The position numbers and the translations under genes were made by a program. DNA of 64,000 nt from Bacteriovoracaceae bacterium UBA6153 (lineage in GTDB: Bacteria > Bdellovibrionota > Bacteriovoracia > Bacteriovoracales > Bacteriovoracaceae). The notes beneath the pieces were generated by a model, which did no database searches, was not told the origin of the DNA, and saw only the letters and a program-made list of their open reading frames with translations. The stretch is from NCBI GenBank assembly GCA_002428265.1, contig DIUR01000033.1, positions 186,001 to 250,000 on the forward strand. Direction: 5' to 3'. This document shows, one piece after another, positions 56,250 through 64,000 of the stretch; positions within the stretch are counted from its first letter, which is position 1; the number at the start of each line of letters is the position of its first letter.

Positions 56250-59200
56250 ATTATTTCCCTATACACATTAGCTTTTTTTTGAAAAATCCATTTTTTCTTT
56301 TTTAGCAAACTAGCATTAAATTTAACTTTTCTATCAACACAGCCCCCACTTCGCGTATCTGCAAATACAACATGTATCCATCTCTCATCACCATCAAAAT
56401 TATTCTTTCTCATGTTATTCTTTTCTTTTTTACTAAACGAAGTCGGAGGAACAGTATCCAAATCAATTAAAGCATCTATATCGTTAAACCCTTCAATTTT
56501 TTGAAGTCTCCAAAATGTTTTTATATAGGAAGGGACAATTGAAGCATCTTTATAATTAACAGATAATTTATCATTGACCATCTCAAAAACTAATAAGTCT
56601 AAATCTAGCTTAGGACTTATAATCTCCTTTAGCTTAGGAAGTCCAAGCGTAGAATTATCAGGAACATTATAAGTTAAATGTATGTGGTCCCAATGTCCAT
56701 TTTGCTGACGTAGAAGCGAGCCTCCACTCCAGCGAGGTTCATTTAAATCGACATAACGTGTTTTATTTATCCCAAAGCATCTATATTGAAATCGACTTTG
56801 CACAAATTTTTTATCTATAGGGACCACAAAACGACCATCTTCAGACTCTTCTTGCTCCATCGTAATAAATATTTTTTCTATAATATCAAACCATTGCTCA
56901 TTTTGATTAATAAAATTTTCAATTTTGCTAAACACTACTTGCCATTTTTCATTGGAAACATTTTCAGCTATCATTTTAGAGAAATTAAAATATACAGATG
57001 ACGTTTCATCAAATCTAAAGTCGCCCTCATGTCCTGTGCTATGGCCAAAATGTCCTGGAAACTCTCCACCATTAAGCTTTGCTAAATCATTTATATTCCA
57101 ACCAGGTAATCGACTCATCATACTTTCCAGAATTGAAGCGTAACCAGGTAATATCCACTTATCTCCTCCTGTTCTTAAGTAAGATCCTTCACTCATGTCA
57201 TAATAATCAACTTTTCCATAATACCTAGACTTACCAATAGCAGGGACAACTAAAGTTTTTAACCTGATAGGATTACTTAAAACAACATTAGGACCAGCTC
57301 TTTTTAGAGTTAGTTTTACAACAAGGTCGACAGTGCTTCCCGGATAAGTATTTATTCCTACTGTTGGTAATGGAATTGCAAAAAGATGCCCAACCAGACT
57401 TTCGTTCTTGCTTAAAAAACTTGTTAGTGTATTTGACTCTTCAAAATTTTTCTTAGCGCAACTTGCAAGAGGTTGCTCAACAACAACTATACCATTTTGA
57501 ATAATCTGTAATTTTATGGATTCAACTTGTGCACCATACGCACCAGCGATATCGATGGTGCCATAAATTCTGTTTTGGCTAACCACTTCTGCCATATCAT
57601 AAATCGATCCAGCACTGAAAAACGGCAATCCTTCTTGCATACTTTTTTTAAAGAATGGTGATTTTTTATTTGCGAAGTTAAAACTAGGATCTTTGCATTT
57701 TGAATTATCATTAGTATCTGGTAAATTAAACTTAATCCTATTTAATACATTAAATGTGTATGGTGCGAATTTTACGGCAACATCTGCAACTAAGATATCG
57801 AACATTTTAAATAATTCATTTTGATTTTTAGATGTCACGTGAGGCTCAATACGGATCATAATAACATAATCCCCCTCACTCTCCTTGTTAAAGACAGAAG
57901 CTTTCGACTTAGAGTTAGGCTCACTCACAGACTCATCACTTTGAGAAATAATTGACTTATCTTTCATTGAAATAATCAACACATCTACCATTGTCGAATT
58001 ATTAATAAGAAAACTCGAAGAAGATGGTAATATATAGTCAAATTGCAATCCTGAGTTTGTTCTGTTTAAACGAAACTTTTTAGAAATCTCAACTCTTTCT
58101 GATGCTGAACCAACTATTTGCAAATTATTTTTACTATTTTCATTAACAACACTAACATTTGCAGGATGAGATATTTTCCAACTTATTAAATTATCAGAAA
58201 AATCTGGATTATTATTTACATAATTGGGTAATGTATAACTTTCTATCGCTGCTGGAACATCTTGGACATTTAAAAAATTTTCGAAGATCATCGTCGTCGC
58301 GCCGACTGCTCTTATCTTTAATCCATATGAATGAGAGTCTTCAGGGATTGAATCTACAAAGATCACATTATTACTTATTTTTCCTGTTCCTTTATACTCT
58401 TCTCCATTCATCTGAAAAGAAATATCGACCTTCATATCTTCTTGGATATTATTTGCATTTACAATCTGAATTTCTTTAACACCTGTCCCAATATAAAATT
58501 CTATTGCACCTTCCGTGTATAAATTTTTATTATACTCATCACGTCCTTTGATCATTACAGTATTTAATCCCTCTTTTTGGTAGTTGTTAGTATCTGTTAT
58601 AACAAGTTGATTTCTGTGAATATTAATCATAGAGGGTTCTAAAAGAATTCCATTCAAATAAATAAGAAATAATTTTTTGTCTTGATGAAAATTATACTTA
58701 TTCAAAGATAACCTAATGTTACTTTTCTTTTTATTTATCCATTTAACATTATAGCTTTTCAATGTTACTTCATCGTTGGAATAACTTTCTCCAAGATTAC
58801 AGAAATAGCTATCTATTAATACCTGCTCTTTAATACTGTACTTATCACATACTCGTGCTTGCTCCGACAATTTCGAATCTTTAATCGAAACATCTCCGTA
58901 CACCTGAGAATCATCTGCTACTTCTGTCCCAGTTAAAATTTTAGCTCGCTCATAAATTTTACTTCTCCCCGAAACAATAACAGGCGCATTACGTGTCCCC
59001 CACAATACAGCATCATCACTAACAGCCGCGTAATCCTTAACTGTCGAATACTCTCGAATCCAAGCATTTCCTTTTACAACCGCTTGATCTAAAACTTTAG
59101 CTCCAGCATCTACCCATGCTTTCCCACAAATTTTTGCATTATATCCAACATAAGCATTTGCATTTACTTTTGTTAATGGCCCAATTAAACCACCAATCGA

Positions 59201-59299
59201 ACTATCTGGATTAGTATGGCGAACTGTACCCACTTCATCGCAAGCTAATATTGCCGAAGACCATAAAATTAAAAGAAAAAAATATTTAAAAAATTGCAT
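56246..59299 (-). CDS. Exported beta-helix protein with C-terminal LAS-type metallopeptidase domain
   Basis: 1017 residues from ATG 59299. Signal peptide MQFFKYFFLLILWSSAILAC. Residues 21-190 are hexapeptide repeats (VKGNAWIREYSTVKDYAAV) after a NPDSSIGGLIG signature shared with the next genes. Residues 200-680 look like Ig- or jelly-roll-type beta domains. From about 690 the chain carries His753-x6-Asp760 (GHSTGHEGDFRFD) and His872-x-His874 (GHWDHIHLTY). This H-x6-D / H-x-H spacing is that of LAS metallopeptidases such as MepA (M74), VanX or M15, which cut peptidoglycan. A cell-wall endopeptidase held on a surface beta-helix is inferred. Confidence 0.7.
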   Translation of the reverse strand: MQFFKYFFLLILWSSAILACDEVGTVRHTNPDSSIGGLIGPLTKVNANAYVGYNAKICGKAWVDAGAKVLDQAVVKGNAWIREYSTVKDYAAVSDDAVLWGTRNAPVIVSGRSKIYERAKILTGTEVADDSQVYGDVSIKDSKLSEQARVCDKYSIKEQVLIDSYFCNLGESYSNDEVTLKSYNVKWINKKKSNIRLSLNKYNFHQDKKLFLIYLNGILLEPSMINIHRNQLVITDTNNYQKEGLNTVMIKGRDEYNKNLYTEGAIEFYIGTGVKEIQIVNANNIQEDMKVDISFQMNGEEYKGTGKISNNVIFVDSIPEDSHSYGLKIRAVGATTMIFENFLNVQDVPAAIESYTLPNYVNNNPDFSDNLISWKISHPANVSVVNENSKNNLQIVGSASERVEISKKFRLNRTNSGLQFDYILPSSSSFLINNSTMVDVLIISMKDKSIISQSDESVSEPNSKSKASVFNKESEGDYVIMIRIEPHVTSKNQNELFKMFDILVADVAVKFAPYTFNVLNRIKFNLPDTNDNSKCKDPSFNFANKKSPFFKKSMQEGLPFFSAGSIYDMAEVVSQNRIYGTIDIAGAYGAQVESIKLQIIQNGIVVVEQPLASCAKKNFEESNTLTSFLSKNESLVGHLFAIPLPTVGINTYPGSTVDLVVKLTLKRAGPNVVLSNPIRLKTLVVPAIGKSRYYGKVDYYDMSEGSYLRTGGDKWILPGYASILESMMSRLPGWNINDLAKLNGGEFPGHFGHSTGHEGDFRFDETSSVYFNFSKMIAENVSNEKWQVVFSKIENFINQNEQWFDIIEKIFITMEQEESEDGRFVVPIDKKFVQSRFQYRCFGINKTRYVDLNEPRWSGGSLLRQQNGHWDHIHLTYNVPDNSTLGLPKLKEIISPKLDLDLLVFEMVNDKLSVNYKDASIVPSYIKTFWRLQKIEGFNDIDALIDLDTVPPTSFSKKEKNNMRKNNFDGDERWIHVVFADTRSGGCVDRKVKFNASLLKKKKWIFQKKANVYREII

Positions 59300-59321
59300 A
59301 GATTTTAATTCCAAAAAATTA

Positions 59322-60221
59322 TTATTCAAAAATATCGCCCTGACTTACATGATCAATAATGATAGATGTTCCATAAACACGTGCATCTCCACCGACACTC
59401 CCCGTATTTTCAATCAAAGCATCGCCAAACACCTGAGCATTTTGACTAACAGTACCTTTTATAATTGAGCGCCCATAAACTTGAGCTGCTCCTTGAATGA
59501 TTGCTTCATCCAAAACATAGGCATCTTCAAAAATTTGTGCCGAACCAAAAACTTTAGGATTGCCTTCAATGAATGATGCCCCATAAATTTGGGCATATTC
59601 GAAAATTTCTCCACCATTTATAGTAGCTTCGTCATAAATAAGAGCTTCACCATAGATAGAAGAATTTGAAATAATTGCCTTGTCTTTTACAGATGCTCTA
59701 CCAGAAATCAAGCTGTCTATAACGATAGCCTCTCCGAGGATATTTGCTTCACCTTTAATATTAGATTTGCCAGACACTTTTACCTTGTCAGCAATTTTAG
59801 CCTGGCCATATATCCCATATATTTCTGATCCAACTGCTAGATCTGTATCAACGAATGATTCACCATAAACTTCTGCATTTCCTGCAATTACAGAATTCCC
59901 TACCACGTTTGCAAAGCCAAAAACTTTAGCATTTCCAGTGATAATAGAATTCCCTGACACTGTAGCTTTATCAAAAACGATAGCGTTACCACCAATATAG
60001 GCAGAGTCTTTTATCTCTGCTTTAGCAAGAACGTTTGAATTATCACAAATGCTTGTTGTAGTGTCTGTAAAAACTGTTAAATCTACAGTTGCCGTTACTG
60101 CTACAAATCCTCCGGGACTTCCATCTGGATTCGTACGAAATGCTCCAGCTGCTCCATTGCACTGAGAATAAGAATCCTGAGCCAGCAAATAGAGGAAAAT
60201 AATTAAAATATTTTTTTTCAT
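59322..60221 (-). CDS. Exported hexapeptide-repeat protein, family member 1
   Basis: 299 residues. Signal peptide ending DSYSQ. The family signature CNGAAGAFRTNPDGSPGGFV precedes about 20 six-residue turns of the SGNAKVFG/YG type, and the C-terminal VGGDARVYGT block matches the next gene. Predicted to be a single left-handed parallel beta-helix. It starts 8 bp after a hairpin that may bridge its ribosome site. Confidence 0.75.
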   Translation of the reverse strand: MKKNILIIFLYLLAQDSYSQCNGAAGAFRTNPDGSPGGFVAVTATVDLTVFTDTTTSICDNSNVLAKAEIKDSAYIGGNAIVFDKATVSGNSIITGNAKVFGFANVVGNSVIAGNAEVYGESFVDTDLAVGSEIYGIYGQAKIADKVKVSGKSNIKGEANILGEAIVIDSLISGRASVKDKAIISNSSIYGEALIYDEATINGGEIFEYAQIYGASFIEGNPKVFGSAQIFEDAYVLDEAIIQGAAQVYGRSIIKGTVSQNAQVFGDALIENTGSVGGDARVYGTSIIIDHVSQGDIFE

Positions 60222-60258
60222 AAATAAATGAGGAGTGCCTTAGCACTCCTCTCCTTTA
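60222..60258 (-). promoter_or_regulatory. Hairpin between ribosome site and start of the 59322 gene
   Basis: On the minus strand AAAGGA is followed directly by a 9-bp perfect stem (GAGGAGTGC, loop TAAG, GCACTCCTC), then ATTTATTT and the ATG. Without the hairpin the AAAGGA would be too far upstream; folded, it sits about 8 bases from the start. It could also act as a weak terminator. Confidence 0.5.
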
Positions 60259-60262
60259 ATTT

Positions 60263-61552
60263 TTATTGGGAAATGTCACCGTTACCAACAAATGTTGTAA
60301 CGACAGCTGTGCCATGAACTCTCGCATCTCCACCAACTCCACCAGTTGCCTCGACTGTAGCATTACCGTAAACTTGGCCACCTTGACTAACCTGACCTTT
60401 GATCAATGCCAAGCCATACACTTGAGAATTTCCATAAACCATAGCAGTACCTTGAACTATAGAGTTTCCAAAAACTTGTGCAGCACCAGAAACAGAAGGG
60501 GTACCTGCTGTAAGCTTCGCTTGTCCATAGACTTGTGCATCTTCACTTACTGATCCCGCTTCGATTCGAGCTAATTCTTTTACGATTGCATTTCCAAAAA
60601 CACTTCCAGAAACTCCAACAAAAGCAAAGTTAGATAGAGTTGCATTTCCATAAACACGCCCCCCGCTTATTGTTGAATTCCCATTCACAACTGCATTATC
60701 TCCAATATATGCTGCCTGATAAATATTAGTTTGATCATAAACTTTTGCGTAGCCTACGATTCCAACGTCAGAAGAAAAAACACTTAATCTAATATTTGCA
60801 TGCCCAGAAATCTCAGCGTAGCCTGCAACATAAGAATTCCATCCTACTTGCGAAAAACCATAAACTTTTGAAGAGCCCGTGACCACAGCTGAATCGTAGA
60901 CTTGAGCCTGTCCATAAACTTTTGCATTTCCTTTTACATTGGCATATCCAGACACTTGAGAGCGACCGTAAATTTTTGCATTATTAGAAACACGGGCATT
61001 TTGAAAAACAGTCGCTTTGTCATAAACAAAAGCATCATTTTCCACAATTGCGTTGTCTTTTACAATTGCACCACCATAAATGCGGGCTTTATTTTTGATC
61101 TGAGCCAAAGATAGCACTTGAGCATTATCAGTAACTAACGGTCCTGAACCTAAAACAGTAGAGTCTCCAATAATTTGGGCATATCTACCAATAGAAGCAT
61201 TCCCTTTAATTTCTGCACCATTCTTAATTTTTGCAGATGTTGCAATCACTGCATATCCTTCAACTGTAGAATTTTCAATTTCCGTTACATCAGTCGGATG
61301 ATTTGAATAAATCTGAGCATTCCCGCTAATTTTAGAAGTCCCTAAAATTTTTGCGACACCATTTACAATTACTTGGTCACAAATCTCTGTCGTTGAATCT
61401 GTAAAAACATTAGGAGAAACTGTGGCAGTACTTGCAACAAAACCTCCGGGACTCGAATCTGGATTTGTTCTAAATGCCCCAGATGCTCCATTACATTGAG
61501 CAAATGCCTGTGCTGTTAACAATGATAAAAATGTAATAAGAATATATTTCAT
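60263..61552 (-). CDS. Exported hexapeptide-repeat protein, family member 2
   Basis: 429 residues. Signal peptide MKYILITFLSLLTAQAFA, then CNGASGAFRTNPDSSPGGFV and about 35 turns of GNAxVYG-type repeats to the end. The C-terminus (VGGDARVHGTAVV) matches family member 1. AAGGAAAAACT lies before the ATG. No Cys occur beyond the two near the N-terminus, which probably form a disulfide cap. Confidence 0.78.
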   Translation of the reverse strand: MKYILITFLSLLTAQAFAQCNGASGAFRTNPDSSPGGFVASTATVSPNVFTDSTTEICDQVIVNGVAKILGTSKISGNAQIYSNHPTDVTEIENSTVEGYAVIATSAKIKNGAEIKGNASIGRYAQIIGDSTVLGSGPLVTDNAQVLSLAQIKNKARIYGGAIVKDNAIVENDAFVYDKATVFQNARVSNNAKIYGRSQVSGYANVKGNAKVYGQAQVYDSAVVTGSSKVYGFSQVGWNSYVAGYAEISGHANIRLSVFSSDVGIVGYAKVYDQTNIYQAAYIGDNAVVNGNSTISGGRVYGNATLSNFAFVGVSGSVFGNAIVKELARIEAGSVSEDAQVYGQAKLTAGTPSVSGAAQVFGNSIVQGTAMVYGNSQVYGLALIKGQVSQGGQVYGNATVEATGGVGGDARVHGTAVVTTFVGNGDISQ

Positions 61553-61568
61553 AGTTTTTCCTTTTTAG

Positions 61569-62114
61569 TTATTGAACACATTTAGTTTGATCGTCAGTAA
61601 TAATTGCAAACTCACGTACGAAGTTATTACCGCAAATTTTTGAATACCCCAGCACTTGAGCATAATCTAGTACTTTCCCCCATCCAAAAATCTCAGAGGA
61701 ATCCCCAACAATAACTGATCCTTGTAGAAAAGCATGTCCATAGATTTTCGCCTCATCCTCAACTAAAAGATCTGTACCATTTGGATTGATGATGTAAGCT
61801 TCTCCATAAACTCGTGCTTTATCTTTTATCACTACTTTTCCACGTACTGTTGCTCTGCCAGAGACTTCTGCACGGCCCATTATTTTTGCACTTTCAATTA
61901 CAGTTGCTCTTTCACAAACACTAGCTTCAACATCTAAAAATACAGTTGAATCAACAGTCGCAGTTGAGGCAACAAATCCTCCAACAGTGCTATCAGGATT
62001 CGTTCTATAGGTTCCAGAAGCTCCACTGCATGGATAATTTTTTGTTGAAGCATAAGTTGAAAAAGAAAAAGCGAGAATAAAAAGTCCTAATTGGACAGCT
62101 GACATAGATCGCAT
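61569..62114 (-). CDS. Exported hexapeptide-repeat protein, family member 3 (short)
   Basis: 181 residues from ATG 62114, which has AAGGAG 6 bp upstream. The signal peptide is followed by PCSGASGTYRTNPDSTVGGF and about nine turns (VSGRATVRGKVVI), ending TKCVQ. It is the first gene of the minus-strand block and the shortest family member. It shares the N-terminal signature but lacks the C-terminal VGGDARV block of the other two. Confidence 0.75.
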   Translation of the reverse strand: MRSMSAVQLGLFILAFSFSTYASTKNYPCSGASGTYRTNPDSTVGGFVASTATVDSTVFLDVEASVCERATVIESAKIMGRAEVSGRATVRGKVVIKDKARVYGEAYIINPNGTDLLVEDEAKIYGHAFLQGSVIVGDSSEIFGWGKVLDYAQVLGYSKICGNNFVREFAIITDDQTKCVQ

Positions 62115-62306
62115 GAAGCACTCCTTTGCATTGATCATATTTTATCGAAACTCTCAAAAGAATAATGAGATTTGAATACTAAAACAATATAAAAGTTCAT
62201 CAATCTAAATATTTTTTTACTTAGACCCTTAACTACCTAAAGACAATCTAAAGTTATTTGAGCTTATGGCAACACTTTCAATTTCACTAAGGTTCTACAG
62301 CCTTAC

Positions 62307-62399
62307 TTAAAAACTAGACCCACTTGCATCTAACGCTGGTACTGTTAGAGACACCCAACCAAAACTGACTTAATCTAAATTTTTCAGCAGACCTTTAAG
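62307..62399 (-). pseudogene. lepB C-terminal remnant
   Basis: Minus-strand frame reads WVSLTVPALDASGSSF and stops. Intact lepB has WMSLTLPVLDSTGLSF at its C-terminus, 11 of 16 identical. LKG, 14 codons upstream in frame but across a stop, may match IKG of lepB. No other lepB part is visible. Same strand and orientation as lepB at 51389. Confidence 0.5.
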
Positions 62400-62586
62400 G
62401 CTAAATCGTTCACTAAAAGTGTTTTATGCCCTATATCTCATGGCCTCAAGACAAAACAAGATCGCCAAAGAGACGATCAATCCTTAACACTTGTTTCATC
62501 ACATCTTTCTGGTTGCACTACAGTGATTTTATCGTGTGCTGAAAAATGTGTTGGAATCATTTAAGGAATCTTTTAATTATTAAATT

Positions 62587-62638
62587 GAAATTTTGAAATT
62601 TTGAATTTTGAATTTTGAATTTTGAATTTTGAATTTTT
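62587..62638. repeat. Short tandem repeat (GAATTTT)n
   Basis: Two 8-bp units GAAATTTT followed by about five 7-bp units GAATTTT. Such runs can slip during replication. It lies downstream of the 62717 gene. Confidence 0.75.
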
Positions 62639-62654
62639 ATTTTAGAAAAGACTA

Positions 62655-62681
62655 AGGTTGCTTAGATTCTCAAGGCAACCT
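62655..62681 (-). terminator. Probable terminator of the 62717 gene
   Basis: AGGTTGC and GCAACCT stem with two further pairs past a bulge, then TAGTCTTTTCT in the transcribed direction. It lies 36 bp after the stop. The T-run is interrupted. Confidence 0.45.
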
Positions 62682-62716
62682 AAAAATATATATACTTACG
62701 AGAATAACGTGACTAA

Positions 62717-63136
62717 CTAAAACTTCCTACACTCAGGCAACTTCGCAATCGCCTCTTTTGAAGCATTAATCGCACTCGTATTCGGCACCATCCAAAGCAT
62801 GCTACAAGAATTTGCTTGAGCAACGGCTGACTTTCCTTTTTGAACATTTGTTAAAAGCACAGACGAATCAGCACACTTCCCACCATTTTCTTCACTCACT
62901 TCAAAAACTTCCAATTTATGAGTGGCATTGTCTTCAGTATTCGTGAATCTATAGCCTTTGCGGTAAAAATTATTTTCTAATAATTGGATTTGAGCATATC
63001 TATTGTGTTCTACTTCAAAATTTTTAACTGTTTTAAGCATGGCCAGTTCATCAAAATAAACACGGCATCCGTTATCAGCAAATGCACTAGACGACATAAG
63101 TGATAATAGTAGTAATGCTAAAGCTGACTTTTTCAT
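62717..63136 (-). CDS. Small secreted protein, unknown
   Basis: 139 residues from ATG 63136, which has GGAG 7 bp upstream. The signal peptide MKKSALALLLLSLMSSSAFA is followed by a mature domain with four Cys (NGCRV, GKCAD, NSCSM, PECRKF). The family is not recognised. It has its own terminator-like hairpin. Confidence 0.65.
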   Translation of the reverse strand: MKKSALALLLLSLMSSSAFADNGCRVYFDELAMLKTVKNFEVEHNRYAQIQLLENNFYRKGYRFTNTEDNATHKLEVFEVSEENGGKCADSSVLLTNVQKGKSAVAQANSCSMLWMVPNTSAINASKEAIAKLPECRKF

Positions 63137-63248
63137 AAGGGGCTCCATGAGAGTTTTATTCATGGATATGTTACAATCAAGCTCTGCTCTAATCAGGCTT
63201 AAAGAATGGACTATGAATTTTTAGGATTACATGTCTAAAGTTCAGACA

Positions 63249-63899
63249 CTATTTGAGAGGGAGAACTTCCCCAACAGGATGTTGATAAAGATTTAATTCT
63301 ACGTATTTTAAATCAAGAGACTTCTTCAATATGGCCTGTGCTTCGGCTTCACGGCCCTTAAACTCTGGAGTGAGCACAACTTTTAAAGTGGCACCGCTCA
63401 CGACAGTGACCTCCTTAATCATGTCTTTATAGTTATTTTCAAGAAGCTCTTTTTGAGCAAGGTTTTTCACCCCTACAATCAACTCTTGCCACTTATAACC
63501 ATCACACAAATTATCTTTCGAGACCTCCAGGCCTCCTAAAGATCTTACTTCTAACTTACCTTTATTTAGCTTCAACCACAGGCACACTGGAAGATTATTG
63601 ACCTCGGCCTTCACGACGAGGCTTGAGCCATATCCACCACAATGAAGATTGAGATCACTGCTTAATGCTTTGTTTTTCTTATTATTCTCAGAGACCAATT
63701 CTTCAATTTGCCACTCGATATCATCTCTTGAGGTAAGAAGTGATTCACGGTCATTAAAGCTCGCTATTTTTAGCGACTCTGGCCCTTCTTCTACCCAGCA
63801 AGCACCTTGTGCTATCGACTGAATCATAACGTCTTCTGCCTGGGCCGAAAAGGCCATAGCAAGAGCGATCATGAATGGTGAAAGTGAGCTAAGTTTCAC
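63249..63899 (-). CDS. Secreted protein, unknown
   Basis: 216 residues from GTG 63899 with GAGGA upstream. The signal peptide (MIALAMAFSAQA) is followed by a beta-rich mature domain with four Cys (GACWV, LHCGG, PVCLW, NLCDG). The C-terminal part is helical. It lies upstream of another small secreted protein gene on the same strand. The family is not recognised. Confidence 0.65.
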   Translation of the reverse strand: MKLSSLSPFMIALAMAFSAQAEDVMIQSIAQGACWVEEGPESLKIASFNDRESLLTSRDDIEWQIEELVSENNKKNKALSSDLNLHCGGYGSSLVVKAEVNNLPVCLWLKLNKGKLEVRSLGGLEVSKDNLCDGYKWQELIVGVKNLAQKELLENNYKDMIKEVTVVSGATLKVVLTPEFKGREAEAQAILKKSLDLKYVELNLYQHPVGEVLPLK

Positions 63900-64000
63900 T
63901 GTAGTTTTTCCTCAAAAGGTTACTGTACTGAACCTATCGGAAATTATTTTCAGAAATTTAGTCTTTTACTCTGGTATACAATTCTAAGCGCTTAGACTAT

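Larger units (their letters stand above)
62115..62716. other. AT-rich intergenic region with gene debris
   Basis: About 600 bp without an intact gene. It holds a lepB-like remnant (62307-62399), a heptamer repeat (62587-62638) and a terminator-like hairpin (62655-62681). Promoters for the minus-strand block should lie in its left half. Confidence 0.6.

Noticed and set aside
59322..61552. Periodic DNA that could be taken for a CRISPR-like array
   Set aside because: The period follows the 18-base hexapeptide code in open frames; the repeats vary and have no spacers.
55254..62565. GTGTTGGAAnCATTT present near 55256 and near 62549
   Set aside because: Only 14 of 15 bases, no flanking similarity that I can extend; could be a relic but may be chance.

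Overview
The window looks like chromosomal DNA from a low-GC member of the Bdellovibrionota, most likely the Bacteriovorax/Peredibacter side of that predatory group. This is inferred from the gene content: a CheX/CheY operon, CarD, a three-gene diheme succinate dehydrogenase, a RimK operon and very many small secreted proteins and lipoproteins. No rRNA, tRNA, insertion sequence, phage gene or CRISPR array was recognised.

Layout. Bases 1-4820 are a plus-strand operon around CheY: a large acidic, repetitive scaffold-like protein (cut by the window edge), a degenerate HD-GYP protein, CheY, an Hpt-like protein without its histidine but with a CheZ/FliM-like CheY-binding tail, and a CheX phosphatase. 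Bases 4.8-17 kb are mostly housekeeping: a metallophosphoesterase, a Na+/H+ antiporter-like protein, uvrB and lysA (divergent, 27 bp apart), a YeiH-type transporter, a nitroreductase, an acetyltransferase, cysS and carD. Bases 17-29 kb hold a lipoprotein with a caspase-like His/Cys pair, a Nudix hydrolase, the sucC-sucD-ndk cluster, an MBL-fold hydrolase, a GYF-domain membrane protein, an arginase-family enzyme, a histidine kinase and a pentapeptide-repeat protein. In the 414-bp gap after the last of these is a sigma-54-like promoter aimed at an intrinsic terminator about 95 bp away, a candidate small RNA. Bases 29-38 kb hold a DsbA-like lipoprotein, a two-component pair, a RimK/RimB-like operon and sdhCAB.

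From 38 to 48 kb the content is mainly exported: a 1523-residue G8/beta-helix protein resembling animal CEMIP, a lipoprotein ending in the same four-cysteine module, a papain-like protease and several small secreted proteins. Then come queE, a DksA/TraR-type zinc-finger protein, an RhtA-like exporter and lepB. From 52.4 to 62.1 kb is the most unusual block: minus-strand genes for exported left-handed beta-helix (hexapeptide-repeat) proteins. Three share an N-terminal signature, one of the set is fused to a LAS-type metallopeptidase domain, and two paralogues of an unknown secreted family flank a decayed gene. The block lies between intact lepB and a small lepB-like relic in the same orientation. 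It is the best candidate here for an undescribed cell-surface system. Two more small secreted proteins close the window; 63900-64000 shows nothing recognisable.
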